Source: Marinobacter salarius (GTDB taxonomy: Bacteria > Pseudomonadota > Gammaproteobacteria > Pseudomonadales > Oleiphilaceae). From it: a DNA stretch of 64,000 bases. A model generated the notes under the pieces. The model had not been told where the DNA came from. It worked only from the letters and a program-made list of their open reading frames with translations, and searched no databases. The DNA lies in NCBI GenBank assembly GCA_000831005.1, contig CP007152.1, positions 3,410,001-3,474,000 on the forward strand, given 5' to 3'. Shown piece after piece: positions 1-10,886 of the stretch (position 1 is its first letter; each line of letters begins with the position of its first letter). Both the position numbers and the translations under genes were made by a program.

Positions 1-184
1 CCGCTTCCGCCATGGCTTCATATTGGTCCCACCCGGTGACCCAACCCGCTACAAGGGTGTACATCCAGGTAGTTACCAGTAGCACCGCTATGCTGATCAA
101 CGAATCGTAAATCACCGCCATCAGTCGCTTGATGAATGCAGCGGGAGGAAGGAGTTCCTCAGCGGTATGAAAGCGGCGGGGCAT
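1..184 (-). CDS. RDD family membrane protein, N-terminal part
   Basis: This gene runs off the left edge, so only about the first 61 residues are visible. The ATG at 184 follows a good ribosome site (AGGAG, about six bases upstream). The product opens with a short polar segment, then FIKRLMAVIYDSLI, which matches the Arg...Asp pattern of the first RDD helix, and a hydrophobic membrane stretch. RDD proteins are small multi-pass inner-membrane proteins of poorly defined role. It is divergent from alaS, with about 130 bp between the starts. The family call is fairly safe; the function is unknown. Confidence 0.7.
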   Translation of the reverse strand, partial: MPRRFHTAEELLPPAAFIKRLMAVIYDSLISIAVLLVTTWMYTLVAGWVTGWDQYEAMAEA

Positions 185-313
185 GGCTTCTCCTGTGATG
201 TTTCACGTTTTTCCTGTTCTCGGCGTGTGCTAGAGTAGCGGATTTGCAAGCGCATGTAAGTATGTGTCTTTAAACGCGGACCCGCACGGTTTATAGAAGG
301 GTATCAAAGGGCT

Positions 314-2940
314 ATGAAAACCGCAGAGTTGCGACAGGCGTTTCTCGATTACTTCAAACAGCAGGGCACACTATTGTGCCGAGCAGTTCACTGGTGCCGG
401 CGGACGACCCGACCCTGTTGTTTACCAACGCGGGAATGAACCAGTTCAAAGACGTGTTCCTGGGTCGCGAAGCCCGCGATTACAGCCGGGCGACAACCAC
501 GCAGAAGTGCGTGCGTGCAGGTGGTAAACACAATGACCTTGAGAACGTAGGCTATACAGCGCGCCACCATACCTTTTTCGAAATGTTGGGTAACTTTAGC
601 TTTGGCGACTACTTCAAGCGTGAAGCCATCAATTTTGCCTGGACCTTCCTGACCGGCGACGACTGGCTGAAGCTGCCAAAGGAAAAACTGTGGGTCACCG
701 TTTACGCGTCCGACGACGAAGCCTTTGATATCTGGAATCAGGAAGTTGGTGTTCCGGCAGATCGAATCGTGCGGATTGGCGACAACAAGGGCGCCCCATA
801 CGCATCTGACAACTTCTGGCAAATGGGCGATACCGGTCCCTGTGGTCCCTGTACCGAAATCTTTTACGACCACGGTCCTGATGTGGATGGTGGTCCTCCC
901 GGTAGCCCGGAAGAAGACGGTGACCGCTACATCGAAATCTGGAACGTGGTGTTCATGCAGTACAACCGCCAGGCGGACGGTGAGATGCTGCCCCTGCCCA
1001 AGCCCTCGGTGGATACCGGTATGGGTCTGGAACGCATCACCGCGGTGCTGCAGGGCGTTCACAGCAACTACGAAATTGACCTGATGCAGGACCTGCTCAA
1101 TGCAGCCTCCGACATCCTTGGCGGCGTTGAAACCACAGAAGCGTCGCTACGCGTGGTGGCGGATCACATCCGCTCCTGTGCCTTCCTGATCTCCGACGGT
1201 GTCATGCCGTCCAACGAAGGGCGTGGTTTCGTACTGCGCCGTATCATTCGCCGGGCTGCGCGCCATGGCAACAAACTGGGTGCCACGCAGCCTTTCTTCC
1301 ACAAGCTGACTGGCGCTTTGGTTGAGCTGATGGGCGGTGCCTTCCCGCAACTGGTCAGCAGCCGCAAGCAGATTGAAAAGGTGCTGCTGCAGGAAGAGGA
1401 GCAGTTTGCCAAGACTCTGGACAAAGGCCTGCGCCTGCTTGAACAGGACATTGCGGCGCTCAAGAGTTCCGAAATTCCGGGCGAAACCATCTTTACCCTG
1501 TACGACACCTACGGTTTCCCGGTTGACCTGACCAACGACATTGCCCGTGAGCGTGGCCTGACCCTGGACTACGATGCTACGAGAAAGCCATGGAGCGCCA
1601 GCGCGAGCGTGCCCGCGCGGCGAGCAAATTCGGCATGGATTACAATGCAGCCGGTTTGAACATTGAAGGGTCTACCGAGTTTACCGGTTACGAACATATC
1701 GACGGCCACGAAACCATTCGCACCGTGATAGTGGGTGGTGAAGAGAAAGCGGCCCAAGCCGGCGATGAAGCGATTCTGGTGCTGGAACGCACGCCGTTTT
1801 ACGCGGAGTCAGGCGGTCAGGTGGGCGATACCGGCCTGCTGACCTGGAGCGGTGGCCGCTTCAAGGTGACCGACACCCAGAAAGAGGGCAGCAATCACCT
1901 GCATATCGGTACCGTGATTGAAGGCGAATTGTTCCCGGGGCTGGAAGTGGATGCCCGCATCGACCACGCTCGTCGTGAACGGACCAAGAAGAACCACTCC
2001 GCAACCCACCTGATGCATGCCGCGCTCCGTAATGTGCTGGGCGAGCACGTTACACAGAAAGGCTCGTTGGTAGATCCTGACAAACTGCGGTTCGACTTCT
2101 CCCACTTTGAGTCGGTAACACCGGAACAGTTGCGGGAAATCGAGCGTCAGGTTAATGAGCAAATATTGGGTAACACCCCGGTTGAGACCGAAATTACCGA
2201 TATGGAACAGGCCCAGGCCAAAGGTGCCATGGCGCTGTTCGGTGAAAAGTATGGCGATACCGTCCGAGTCCTGAGCATGGGCTCTGACGCATACTCCGTG
2301 GAACTGTGCGGTGGCACCCATGTGGCGCGTACCGGCGACATCGGGCTGTTCCGTATCACATCGGAGAGCGGTATTTCATCGGGCGTTCGCCGTATCGAAG
2401 CCGTCACTGGGTTTGGCGCTCTGGAATGGGTTGAGGAAACCGAGCAAACCCTGCGGGAAGCTGCAAAGCTGGTCAAAGGCTCGCGTGAGTCCCTGGTCGA
2501 GAAAGTTCAGCAGACGCTGGATCGCAATCGACAGCTGGAGAAGGACATCAATGCTCTCCAGGCGAAGCTGGCAAGCTCTGCTGGTAGCGATCTGGCCAGT
2601 TCTGCCGTGGATGTGGCTGGCCTTAAAGTGGTGGCCTCTGAAATGGAAGGCGCGGATCGCAAAGCGCTGATGGAAACCGCCGACCAACTCAAGAACAAGC
2701 TGGGCGAGGGTGTTGTGGTGCTGGCCAGTGTTGAAGACGGCAAAGTGACACTGGTGCCGGTGTCACCAAATCGGCGACTGGCAGGATCAAGGCCGGAGAT
2801 TTGATGAAGTATCTGGCGGCTCAGGTTGACGGTAAAGGTGGCGGTCGTCCAGATATGGCCCAGGGTGGCGGAAACGACCCATCAAAACTGGCGGATGCCT
2901 GGCAGGTGTTCCTGCCTGGGTTGAGAAAAATATTGCATAG
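314..2940 (+). CDS. alaS: Alanine--tRNA ligase (apparent frameshifts)
   Basis: Class II synthetase that charges tRNA(Ala) in the cytoplasm and edits mischarged Ser and Gly. The start at 314 gives [18 protein letters not shown], the usual N-terminus, with an AAAGGG ribosome site upstream. The aminoacylation domain is followed by the editing domain with zinc motifs HSATH and CGGTH, and a C-terminal coiled-coil region. The frame is broken four times, near 367, 1577, 2769 and 2898; adding one base at each place restores a continuous protein of about 876 residues, the normal family length. All four lie in short C or A runs, so I read them as sequencing errors in an essential gene. lysC and csrA follow on the same strand. 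Confidence 0.95.
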
Positions 2941-2945
2941 ATAAC

Positions 2946-2974
2946 TGTATCCAAAATGGGCAGGTGTATATAAT
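2946..2974 (+). promoter_or_regulatory. Possible sigma-70 promoter for lysC
   Basis: A perfect -10 box TATAAT lies at 2969-2974, about 70 bases before the lysC ATG and just after the alaS stop. The -35 region (TGTATC, 17-bp spacing) is a weak match to consensus. Plausible but unproven. Confidence 0.35.
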
Positions 2975-3043
2975 CTCGCCCATTTGGTCGTCTGAGGTGG
3001 GGCGCTGCCCCGCTGTCTGTCCACGTTTGGTATCGGGAAAGAA

Positions 3044-4278
3044 ATGGCGCTCTTGGTTCAAAAATTCGGTGGCACTTCGGTGGGCACCACAGAACGGATT
3101 GAAGCGGTTGCAGAAAAGGTATGCCGCTTCCGCAAGGAAGGTCATGACGTGGTGGTTGTGGTATCTGCCATGAGTGGGGAAACCAACCGTCTTATTGGTC
3201 TGGCCAACGACATCATGGAAGAACCCACGCCCCGGGAAATGGACGTGCTGGTCTCGACCGGGGAGCAGGTGACCATTGCTCTGTTGTCCATGGCGTTGCA
3301 AAAGCGCGGCTGTGATGCGCGCTCTTATACCGGTGCCCAGGTTCGAATTCTGACCGACAGCAGCCATACCAAGGCGCGCATCAAGCAGATTGACGAGCAG
3401 CGCATGCGGGAAGACCTCAACGCCGGTCGTGTGGTTGTGGTTGCCGGTTTCCAGGGCATTGACGAGAACGGCAGCATCACCACCCTTGGTCGTGGCGGGT
3501 CCGATACTACTGCTGTTGCTCTCGCTGCGGCATTGAAGGCTGACGAGTGTCAGATCTACACTGATGTAGACGGTGTCTATACCACTGACCCACGGGTAGT
3601 GGACAGCGCGCGCCGGCTGGAGCGAATTACGTTTGAAGAAATGATTGAGATGGCCAGCCTGGGCTCCAAGATTCTTCAGATTCGCTCGGTGGAATTTGCA
3701 GGCAAATACAATGTTCCTTTAAGGGTGCTCTCCAGCTTTGAGGAAGGCGAGGGTACCCTGATTACACTTGAGGATGAAAACGCCATGGAACAACCGGTTG
3801 TCTCCGGCATAGCTTTAACCGTGATGAAGCGAAACTGACGATCGCCGGTGTACCGGATACCCCGGGCAGCGCCCTGCGTATACTTCAGCCGATCAGCGAT
3901 GCCAACATTGAAGTCGACATGATCGTACAGAACGTGGGTGCGGATAACCGCACGGATTTCACCTTCACCGTGCATCGCAACGACTTCAAGCGTGGCCAGG
4001 CCATTCTGCAGCGGGTGTCCGACGAACTGGGTGCCCGTGAAGTTAGCGGCGACAGCAAGATTGCGAAGGTCAGTATTGTGGGTGTGGGTATGCGGTCTCA
4101 TGCCGGCGTTGCAACTAAAATGTTTGCAGCACTGTCTAATGAAGGAATCAATATCCTGATGATCTCCACGTCTGAGATTAAAATCTCCGTGGTGATTGAC
4201 GAAAAATATCTTGAGCTGGCCGTTCGGGCACTGCATAGTGCGTTCGAACTGGACAAGCCCGGGGTAGAGGAAGCCTGA
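3044..4278 (+). CDS. lysC: Aspartate kinase (apparent frameshift)
   Basis: Phosphorylates aspartate, the first step to lysine, threonine, methionine and diaminopimelate. The N-terminus [15 protein letters not shown] holds the kinase KFGGTS motif. The catalytic amino-acid kinase domain covers about residues 1-245, and tandem ACT regulatory domains fill the C-terminus. The frame breaks near 3815, where one T appears to be missing from a T run; restoring it gives about 411 residues, as expected for the Pseudomonas-type monofunctional enzyme. The gene lies between alaS and csrA, a common gammaproteobacterial order. The ACT domains imply feedback by lysine or threonine; I saw no lysine riboswitch upstream. 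Confidence 0.95.
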
Positions 4279-4462
4279 AAATACGCGAACATAAAAGCCG
4301 GTTCGCATTGGTTTTCCGAAAAAAGGGCATCATTTGCAGGCTTTTGCTTTTATAAGTACGTATAAGTGATTGTGCGGCTTTTGATTGGCAAGTGATCCCA
4401 CTATAAAAGTAAGCAGTATACATTTGTCGGAACAGGTAGCTCTGGATAAGGGAGTAAAGGAC

Positions 4463-4660
4463 ATGTTGATATTGACCCGCCGTGTTGGCGAAACCCTGAT
4501 GGTCGGTGATGAAATCACCGTAACCGTCCTTGGGGTGAAGGGGAACCAGGTTCGCATTGGTGTAAACGCCCCCAAAGAAGTGGCGGTTCACCGCGAAGAA
4601 ATCTATCAGCGAATTCAGAGCGAGAAAGGCTCTGAAGAGCCGGAGCCCGGCAACAGCTGA
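4463..4660 (+). CDS. csrA: Carbon storage regulator CsrA/RsmA
   Basis: Small dimeric RNA-binding protein that represses or stabilises target mRNAs by binding GGA motifs. The 65-residue product begins [16 protein letters not shown] and keeps the conserved core [23 protein letters not shown]. The start at 4463 is set by a GGAG ribosome site at 4451; a longer in-frame reading from 4385 is not needed. It is followed at once by a rho-independent terminator. The upstream A/T-rich stretch contains TATAAA at 4402, a possible promoter. GacS, the sensor that normally opposes CsrA through small RNAs, is encoded at 42710-45596. Confidence 0.97.
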   Translation: MLILTRRVGETLMVGDEITVTVLGVKGNQVRIGVNAPKEVAVHREEIYQRIQSEKGSEEPEPGNS

Positions 4661-4667
4661 GAGTGAC

Positions 4668-4703
4668 AAAAAGCCGTTCGAGGGAAACCCGAACGGCTTT
4701 TTT
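4668..4703 (+). terminator. Rho-independent terminator after csrA
   Basis: Inverted repeat AAAGCCGTTCG / CGAACGGCTTT around a nine-base loop, followed by a T run. It starts eight bases after the csrA stop. Confidence 0.9.
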
Positions 4704-4809
4704 GTGTCTCCCGAACGGCTTTTCTGAACCTATGGGAGCGCGGTTCGAAAAAACTCGTGTCAACCCTATGAAATCAGAAAAATTATGGTAGTATACGCCC
4801 CGTTCTCAA

Positions 4810-4902
<93 letters not shown>

Positions 4903-4951
4903 TCTTTTCGGAGAAGAAAGAGAACATTGCTGAATCTGGAAGTATGAATGC

Positions 4952-5028
4952 GCGGCTGTAGCTCAGCTGGATAGAGTACCTGGCTACGAACCAGGCGGTC
5001 GGAGGTTCGAATCCTCCCAGCCGCGCCA
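4952..5028 (+). tRNA. tRNA-Arg(ACG), copy 1
   Basis: A 77-base tRNA with acceptor GCGGCTG / CAGCCGC, anticodon ACG in the loop CTACGAA, T-loop GTTCGAATC and encoded CCA. The wobble A should be edited to inosine. It is identical to the copy 41 bases downstream. Confidence 0.97.
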
Positions 5029-5068
5029 CTTATACCAAGTTCGCCATTTTCAGTAGGCACTGTTTTTA

Positions 5069-5145
5069 GCGGCTGTAGCTCAGCTGGATAGAGTACCTGG
5101 CTACGAACCAGGCGGTCGGAGGTTCGAATCCTCCCAGCCGCGCCA
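5069..5145 (+). tRNA. tRNA-Arg(ACG), copy 2
   Basis: Identical over all 77 bases to the preceding tRNA-Arg, with anticodon ACG and encoded CCA. It is probably cotranscribed with the other two tRNA genes, and the transcript should end at the hairpin starting six bases later. Confidence 0.97.
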
Positions 5146-5150
5146 TATTA

Positions 5151-5185
5151 AACAAAAAGCCCCGCCGAGAGCGGGGCTTTTTGTT
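5151..5185. terminator. Bidirectional terminator between tRNA cluster and DUF2058 gene
   Basis: Perfect 15-bp inverted repeat (AACAAAAAGCCCCGC and its complement) around the loop CGAGA. The A run on one side and the T run on the other let it terminate both the tRNA operon and the convergent gene ending at 5189. Confidence 0.92.
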
Positions 5186-5188
5186 GCC

Positions 5189-5725
5189 TTACCACATTAG
5201 ATCGTCGGGGATCTCATATCCGGCATAAGGGTCATCATCCCCCTGATCGTCACTCTTGCGGTCATGCAACACCACCACGGCACTTTCGTCCCGCTCCATG
5301 ATCTTGCGGGCTACGCCCTCGGCTACCACTTCGTAGGCGTCGTTCACGAAGACAATAGCCAGCCTTCCCCGTGACAGTTGATCCACCATGGTGTCGTCCA
5401 CAAAGAGCTTCTTGATTTTCTTGTCGTGGACAAACTGATAAGAGGTCTCACCTCGCGAGCGATCAAGACGATTGGTTTCCACCAGTTGCCGAATCTGGGC
5501 CTGGATGGCCTTTTTCTCAGCCTGCTTCTGGCGCTCAAGGTTTAATTGCCGATCCCGTTCTGCTTTCTCTTCCCGTGCCTGACGGGCACGAATCTCCGCT
5601 TCATTGACCTCAACCGCTCCCTTGGGCTGTTGTTTGCGTTTTTTATGTTTCTCGTTGCGAATGGCTTTGGCCTTTTTCTCGTCGGCCAGGCCGGCTTTCA
5701 ACAACTGATCCTGTAGTGATGGCAT
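5189..5725 (-). CDS. DUF2058 family protein (YaiL-like)
   Basis: Cytoplasmic protein of 178 residues with no established role. The N-terminal half begins MPSLQDQLLKAGL, the family signature, then becomes a very basic and acidic coiled region rich in Lys, Arg, Glu and Gln (about residues 20-90). The C-terminal half is a compact domain ending in GYEIPDDLMW. I chose the ATG at 5725 over one 24 bases upstream because a GGAG site precedes it and family members start here. The E. coli homolog is called a nucleoprotein/polynucleotide-associated enzyme in databases, without firm evidence. It converges on the tRNA operon. Confidence 0.8.
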   Translation of the reverse strand: MPSLQDQLLKAGLADEKKAKAIRNEKHKKRKQQPKGAVEVNEAEIRARQAREEKAERDRQLNLERQKQAEKKAIQAQIRQLVETNRLDRSRGETSYQFVHDKKIKKLFVDDTMVDQLSRGRLAIVFVNDAYEVVAEGVARKIMERDESAVVVLHDRKSDDQGDDDPYAGYEIPDDLMW

Positions 5726-5840
5726 GAACGGCTCCGTGAGTGTCTGCAATTTCTGGTAAACTTGGCCCCAAGTATACGCCCGCAGCGCTGCTGGTCGAAC
5801 CCATCCTTTATTTATCCATTTGCCCCCGGGAATTTCTTTT

Positions 5841-7214
5841 ATGCCGTCATTCAGTCAGTTGGGCCTTTCCGAGCCAATGCTCGCGAACCTGTCGAGGCTT
5901 GGCTTTGAAAATCCGACACCGATTCAGTCCGGCGCCTTGCCTCATGCTATGGCAGGTAAGGACTTGATCGCCATGGCGCAGACCGGAAGCGGCAAGACGG
6001 CGGCGTTTGGCATTGGCCTGGTGGAAAGGCTGAATCCGCGACGCTTTTCGGTGCAGGGGCTGGTACTTTGTCCCACACGTGAACTGGCGGACCAGGTGTC
6101 GAAGTCGCTGCGTGAGCTGGCAAGGGCCCGTGACAACGTAAAGATTCTGTCACTGTGTGGTGGCGTGGCTATCGGCCCCCAGATTGGCTCCCTCAGCCAC
6201 GGCGCTCATATTGTGGTGGGTACTCCAGGGCGCATTCAGGATCATTTACGAAAGGGCACTCTGAAGCTGGACCAGCTCACAACCCTCATCCTGGATGAGG
6301 CGGACCGGATGCTGGATATGGGGTTCCAGGACGCGGTGGAAGACATCATCAGCCAGGCGCCCGCAAAACGGCAGACCCTGATGTTCTCGGCGACGTGGCC
6401 CGAGAATATCCGCAAGTTGAGCGAGCAATATCAGCATACGCCGGCTGACGTCCGGATTGAGAGTCAGGCTGTTGAATCCGATATTACCGAGCGATTCTAC
6501 GAGATCGCACCCGGGCAGCAAGTCCAGGCCGTCGCGGCGCTATTGTCGTTACACCAACCAGCGTCCTGCATTGCCTTCTGCACCACGAAACAGCAATGTG
6601 ATGATGTCGCCAATGAGCTGAACGGCCTCGGGTTTGCGGCGCTCCCGCTTCACGGTGATCTGGAGCAGAGGGATCGTGACAGTGTTCTGGTTCGTTTCGG
6701 CAACCAGAGCTGTTCCGTGCTCGTGGCGACCGATGTGGCGGCCCGCGGTCTGGATATAAAATCTTTGCCGTTAGTGGTTAATGTGGAGCCGGCCAGGGAC
6801 CCGGAAGTACATACTCACCGAGTCGGTCGAACCGGCCGGGCCGGGGAGCAGGGGCTGGCGGTCACCTTCTGCACCCCGTCGCAGGCCCATAAGATTAACC
6901 GGCTGGAATCCGGGCGTAAGCAAGCCGTGACCTGGGGGGATACAGACAAGCTGCTGAAAACTGCGTTGCAGCCGCTGGAGCCGGCGATGAGAACCCTGTG
7001 TATAGCGGGTGGGCGCAAAGACAAAGTCCGGCCAGGAGATGTGCTTGGTGCGCTGACCGGTGAGGCTGGGCTGCCCGGGGCCGTTGTAGGCAAGATCGAT
7101 CTATTCGATTTTCAGTGTTTTGTGGCAGTGGAGAAGGCATCAGCCGCCACGGCTCTGAAAAGGTTGGAGCAGGGGCGTATAAAGGGCCGGAAAATGCGTG
7201 TGCGGTATGCATGA
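5841..7214 (+). CDS. dbpA: ATP-dependent RNA helicase DbpA
   Basis: DEAD-box helicase that acts late in 50S ribosome assembly by docking on helix 92 of 23S rRNA. The 457-residue product has the Q motif (GFENPTPIQ), Walker A AQTGSGKT, PTRELA, DEAD (LILDEADRMLDMGF), SAT and HRVGRTGRAG in order. The C-terminal domain (RPGDVLGALTGEAGLPGAVV onward) is the DbpA RNA-binding fold that separates this subfamily from RhlE or SrmB. The ATG at 5841 is preferred to an in-frame TTG at 5820, as it follows GGGAA. It is a single gene. Confidence 0.93.
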   Translation: MPSFSQLGLSEPMLANLSRLGFENPTPIQSGALPHAMAGKDLIAMAQTGSGKTAAFGIGLVERLNPRRFSVQGLVLCPTRELADQVSKSLRELARARDNVKILSLCGGVAIGPQIGSLSHGAHIVVGTPGRIQDHLRKGTLKLDQLTTLILDEADRMLDMGFQDAVEDIISQAPAKRQTLMFSATWPENIRKLSEQYQHTPADVRIESQAVESDITERFYEIAPGQQVQAVAALLSLHQPASCIAFCTTKQQCDDVANELNGLGFAALPLHGDLEQRDRDSVLVRFGNQSCSVLVATDVAARGLDIKSLPLVVNVEPARDPEVHTHRVGRTGRAGEQGLAVTFCTPSQAHKINRLESGRKQAVTWGDTDKLLKTALQPLEPAMRTLCIAGGRKDKVRPGDVLGALTGEAGLPGAVVGKIDLFDFQCFVAVEKASAATALKRLEQGRIKGRKMRVRYA

Positions 7215-7437
7215 ATGAGAATGATTTTTGCCCACTCCAGGCCCGTCAGTACGGGCCAGAGAGCTCGGAAACCACCTATTGAAACCGCCAATTAGGTTGC
7301 TCAGTGAGTCGGAAAACGGTAAATTACGCGGGATTTTGCCCCCCGAACTGTCCGAATGGCTGGTAAAACCACGCTCCTGGCGAGGCCTGGCCAAGGGCTC
7401 GGGAAAATCAACAACTCAATACAGGTAGCTATTTGTT

Positions 7438-7689
7438 ATGAGTGAGCTAATGTCACAAGCCATCGATCTGATGGTCGCAGGCATGGGGTTTGTCTTCGTA
7501 TTCCTGATCATATTGGTGTTTGCAACCCTGCTCATGTCAAAACTGGTCCATCGGTTCGGCCCGCCTGAACCCGTTGCTCCGGCCCGTACTCCACGTGCAA
7601 GGCCTTCGGCGCCATCGTCGGTTGATCCTGACACCGCTGAAGCGATTAAAAAAGCGATTGCACAATACCGGTCACGCCACAAGAAGTGA
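7438..7689 (+). CDS. oadG: Oxaloacetate decarboxylase, gamma subunit
   Basis: Small membrane subunit of 83 residues that anchors and assembles the Na+-translocating oxaloacetate decarboxylase. It has one N-terminal membrane helix (about residues 12-34, MGFVFVFLIILVFATLLM), then a Pro/Ala-rich linker and a basic tail ending RSRHKK. It is first in the order oadG-oadA-oadB, the standard operon, with 40 bp to oadA. The 223 bp upstream hold a 7-bp hairpin (GGCCCGT/ACGGGCC at 7240-7257) without a T run and no gene I can support. Confidence 0.88.
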   Translation: MSELMSQAIDLMVAGMGFVFVFLIILVFATLLMSKLVHRFGPPEPVAPARTPRARPSAPSSVDPDTAEAIKKAIAQYRSRHKK

Positions 7690-7729
7690 CTGCAGATAGA
7701 TTAGAACCTTTAAACAGAAGGCTGACACG

Positions 7730-9518
7730 ATGACTGACACAAAGAAACCGCTGGGGATTACGGACGTTATCCTGCGTGACGCCCACCAGTCCCTGCTTGC
7801 CACCCGCATGCGGCTTGACGACATGCTGCCCATTGCCGAGAAACTCGACAAGGTTGGTTTCTGGTCTTTGGAATCCTGGGGCGGAGCTACCTTCGACTCC
7901 TGCATCCGTTACCTGGGCGAAGATCCCTGGGAGCGCATCCGTGAACTGAAAAAGGCCATGCCTAACACCCAACAGCAAATGCTGCTGCGTGGCCAGAACC
8001 TGCTGGGTTACCGTCATTACGCCGATGATGTGGTCGACCGTTTCTGTGAGCGTGCTGCCGAGAACGGCGTAGACGTGTTCCGGATTTTCGACGCCATGAA
8101 CGATCCGCGTAACCTGGACCGTGCCATCAAGGCCGTTCGTAAGACTGGCAAGCATGCCCAGGCACCATCGCCTACACCACCAGCCCCGTGCACACCATCG
8201 AAATGTGGGTTGAAATGGCGAAAGAAGTGGCCGACATGGGCGCGGACTCCATCGCCATCAAGGACATGGCCGGTATCCTTAAGCCTTACGTAGCTTTTGA
8301 TCTGGTCAGCCGTCTGAAGAAAGAGCTGGATATTCCCATCCATATGCAGTGCCACGCCACCACCGGCATGTCTACCGCCACCGCCATCAAGGCGCGGAAG
8401 CCGGCATCGATAACGTGGACACCGCCATTTCCTCCATGAGCATGACCTACGGCCACTCGCCCACCGAGGCGGTTGTTGCCATCCTGGAAGGCACAGACCG
8501 AGACACCGGCCTGGACTTGACCCTGCTTGAGGAAATCGCCAGCTATTTCCGCCAGGTGCGTAAGAAGTACGCGAAATTTGAAGGCAGCCTGCGTGGCACC
8601 GATTCCCGCATCCTGATCGCCCAGGTACCGGGCGGCATGCTGACCAACATGGAAAACCAGCTGCGAGAGCAGAACGCGAGCGACAAGTTCGACGAAGTTC
8701 TGGATGAAATTCCCAAGGTTCGCGAAGACCTGGGCTTCATTCCGCTGGTCACTCCGACTTCCCAGATCGTGGGTACCCAGGCGGTACTGAACGTTCTGAC
8801 CGGTGAGCGTTACAAGTCCATCTCCAAGGAAACCTCCGCCATCCTCAAGGGCGAGTACGGCGCTGCGCCGGCGGCCATGAATAAGGAGCTGCAGGAGCGC
8901 GTTCTGGATGGCAAGGAAGTGATGACCTGTCGTCCGGCCGATGTGCTTGAGCCGGAAATGGACAAGCTGACCGACGAGCTGAAGAAGCTGGCGGAAGAGA
9001 AGGGCATCAAGCTGGCCGACAATGTTGAGGACGACGTGCTGACCTACGCACTGTTCCCGCAGATCGGCCTGAAGTTCCTGGAAAACCGTAACAACCCGGA
9101 TGCATTTGAGCCGGTTCCGACTGCTGAAGACGCAGCACCTGCCAAGAAAGCTGAAGGCCCGGAAACCTACACGGTCGATGTTAATGGCAAGAAGTATGTT
9201 GTTGCGGTGTCCGAAGGCGGTGAAATCAGCCAGATTCAGGGTGAAGGTGGTGCTGCATCCGCACCTGCTGCTTCCTCTTCCGCGCCTGCACCGGCTGCGG
9301 GTGAAGGCGAGCCTCTGGTCGCGCCTCTGGGCGGCAATATCTTCAAGGTTCTGGTATCTCCCGGCGACGCCGTGGAAGAGGGCGATGTGCTGATCATTCT
9401 CGAAGCCATGAAAATGGAAACCGAGGTTCGGGCACCGAAAGCCGGTACCATCGGCGAAGTCTTCATCAAGGTCGGTGATGCCGTCTCCCCTGATGATGAA
9501 ATGCTGACAATCGCATAA
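7730..9518 (+). CDS. oadA: Oxaloacetate decarboxylase, alpha subunit, biotin-carrying (apparent frameshifts)
   Basis: Carboxyltransferase subunit: moves CO2 from oxaloacetate to biotin, for release by the membrane subunit with Na+ export. The N-terminal catalytic TIM barrel begins [13 protein letters not shown]; a conserved carboxylase domain follows, then an Ala/Pro linker (about residues 515-530) and a C-terminal biotinyl domain with the target lysine in EAMKMET. Two single-base losses, near 8161 and 8393, break the frame in the barrel; restoring them gives about 596 residues. Pyruvate carboxylase subunit B looks similar, but the flanking oadG and oadB decide for the pump. oadB starts 13 bases downstream. 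Confidence 0.94.
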
Positions 9519-9531
9519 GGGCCAGCATTCC

Positions 9532-10865
9532 ATGGATAAATTAATGACACTCTGGACAGGTAGTGGCCTGTTCAATATGGAACTTGGCCAGGTGATCATG
9601 ATCGCCATCGGCTTCTTCTTCTGTTCCTTGCGATTCGCAAGGGGTTCGAGCCGCTGCTGCTGGTACCCATCGGGTTCGGCGGTATTCTGGCGAATATTCC
9701 GGAGGCAGGGCTTGCCCTGACTGCGGCGGAGAACGCGATTCATTTCGCCCTGAAGAGCGACACTACGCAGGTGCTGGCCGCACTGGCTGCGCCGCTGGAT
9801 GTTGCTTATCAGGCCGGCCAGGCTATTACCCCTGAGCTGAAAGAAGCCTTCAAGGTGGCGGTCAAAGAGGCCAGCTACTCCGACATGGCGATGGCAAATG
9901 CCATTGCCCAGGACTTCGGCTATGGCAATGGCATGCTGTATAACTTCTATTCTGTGGTTATCGGTAGCACCATTGGTCCGCTGGTGATTTTCATGGGTGT
10001 CGGCGCAATGACGGACTTTGGTCCGCTATTGGCTAACCCCAAGACAATGCTGCTTGGCGCTGCAGCCCAGTTCGGTATCTTCGGAACCGTTTTGGGTGCT
10101 GCATTGCTCGATTGGCTGGGTATCCTGGACTTCACCATCCTTGAAGCCGCCGCAGTCGGTATTATCGGTGGTGCGGATGGTCCTACCTCCATTTATGTGT
10201 CCAGTGTTCTGGCACCGCACCTGCTCGGGGCGATTGCAGTTTCGGCTTACGCTTATATGGCGATGGTGCCGATGATTCAGCCGCCGATCATGAAGGCGCT
10301 GACCAGCCAGAAAGAGCGGGCCATCAAGATGTCCCAGCTCCGCCCGGTGAGCAAGAAAGAGAAGATCGTGTTCCCGCTGGTGGTACTGATTGCGGTGGTT
10401 CTGTTCCTGCCTGACGCTGCGCCACTTCTGGGTATGTTCTGCTTTGGTAACCTGATGCGCGAGTGTGGCGTGGTCGAGCGCCTGAGCGATACTGCCCAGA
10501 ACGCACTGATCAATATCACAACGATTTTCCTGGGCCTGTCGGTTGGCTCCAAGCTGATGGCTGACAAGTTCCTGGATGCGCAGACGCTGGGTATCCTGGG
10601 CCTGGGTATTGTGGCCTTTGCTGTGGGTACTGCGTGTGGTGTTCTGATGGCGAAGCTGATGAACCGCTTCACCAAGGAAGCTATCAACCCGCTGATTGGT
10701 TCCGCTGGTGTGTCTGCGGTGCCGATGGCTGCAAGGGTATCCAACAAGGTCGGCCTTGAGGCCAACCCGCAGAACTTCCTGCTGATGCACGCTATGGGAC
10801 CAAACGTGGCCGGTGTTATCGGCTCTGCGGTGGCTGCAGGTGTGATGATCAAGCTGCTTAGCTGA
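9532..10865 (+). CDS. oadB: Oxaloacetate decarboxylase, beta subunit (apparent frameshift)
   Basis: Multi-pass inner-membrane subunit that decarboxylates carboxybiotin and couples this to Na+ export. The sequence is hydrophobic throughout, with about ten predicted membrane segments and the conserved loop [14 protein letters not shown] that carries the key Asp. One base seems lost near 9621 (the reading should run [15 protein letters not shown]); the corrected protein has about 444 residues, usual for OadB. It is the last gene of the operon and is followed by a terminator. It fits a marine organism living on a sodium gradient. Confidence 0.94.
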
Positions 10866-10886
10866 TTGTTTCACTTCAGCACCTGA

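Noticed and set aside
314..2940. alaS as a true pseudogene
   Set aside because: Single-base insertions at four short runs restore every motif and normal length, and the gene is essential.
4952..5145. The duplicated tRNA-Arg genes as an island attachment site
   Set aside because: No integrase, direct repeat of a tRNA 3' end or accessory DNA lies next to them; tandem copies here are normal in gammaproteobacteria.
7228..7428. Small frame of 66 codons upstream of oadG
   Set aside because: Non-ATG start, no ribosome site, no domain; more likely leader sequence.
8286..9743. A 485-codon open frame on the minus strand
   Set aside because: It lies antisense to oadA, which has clear domains and motifs; long antisense frames are common in GC-rich genes with strong codon bias.
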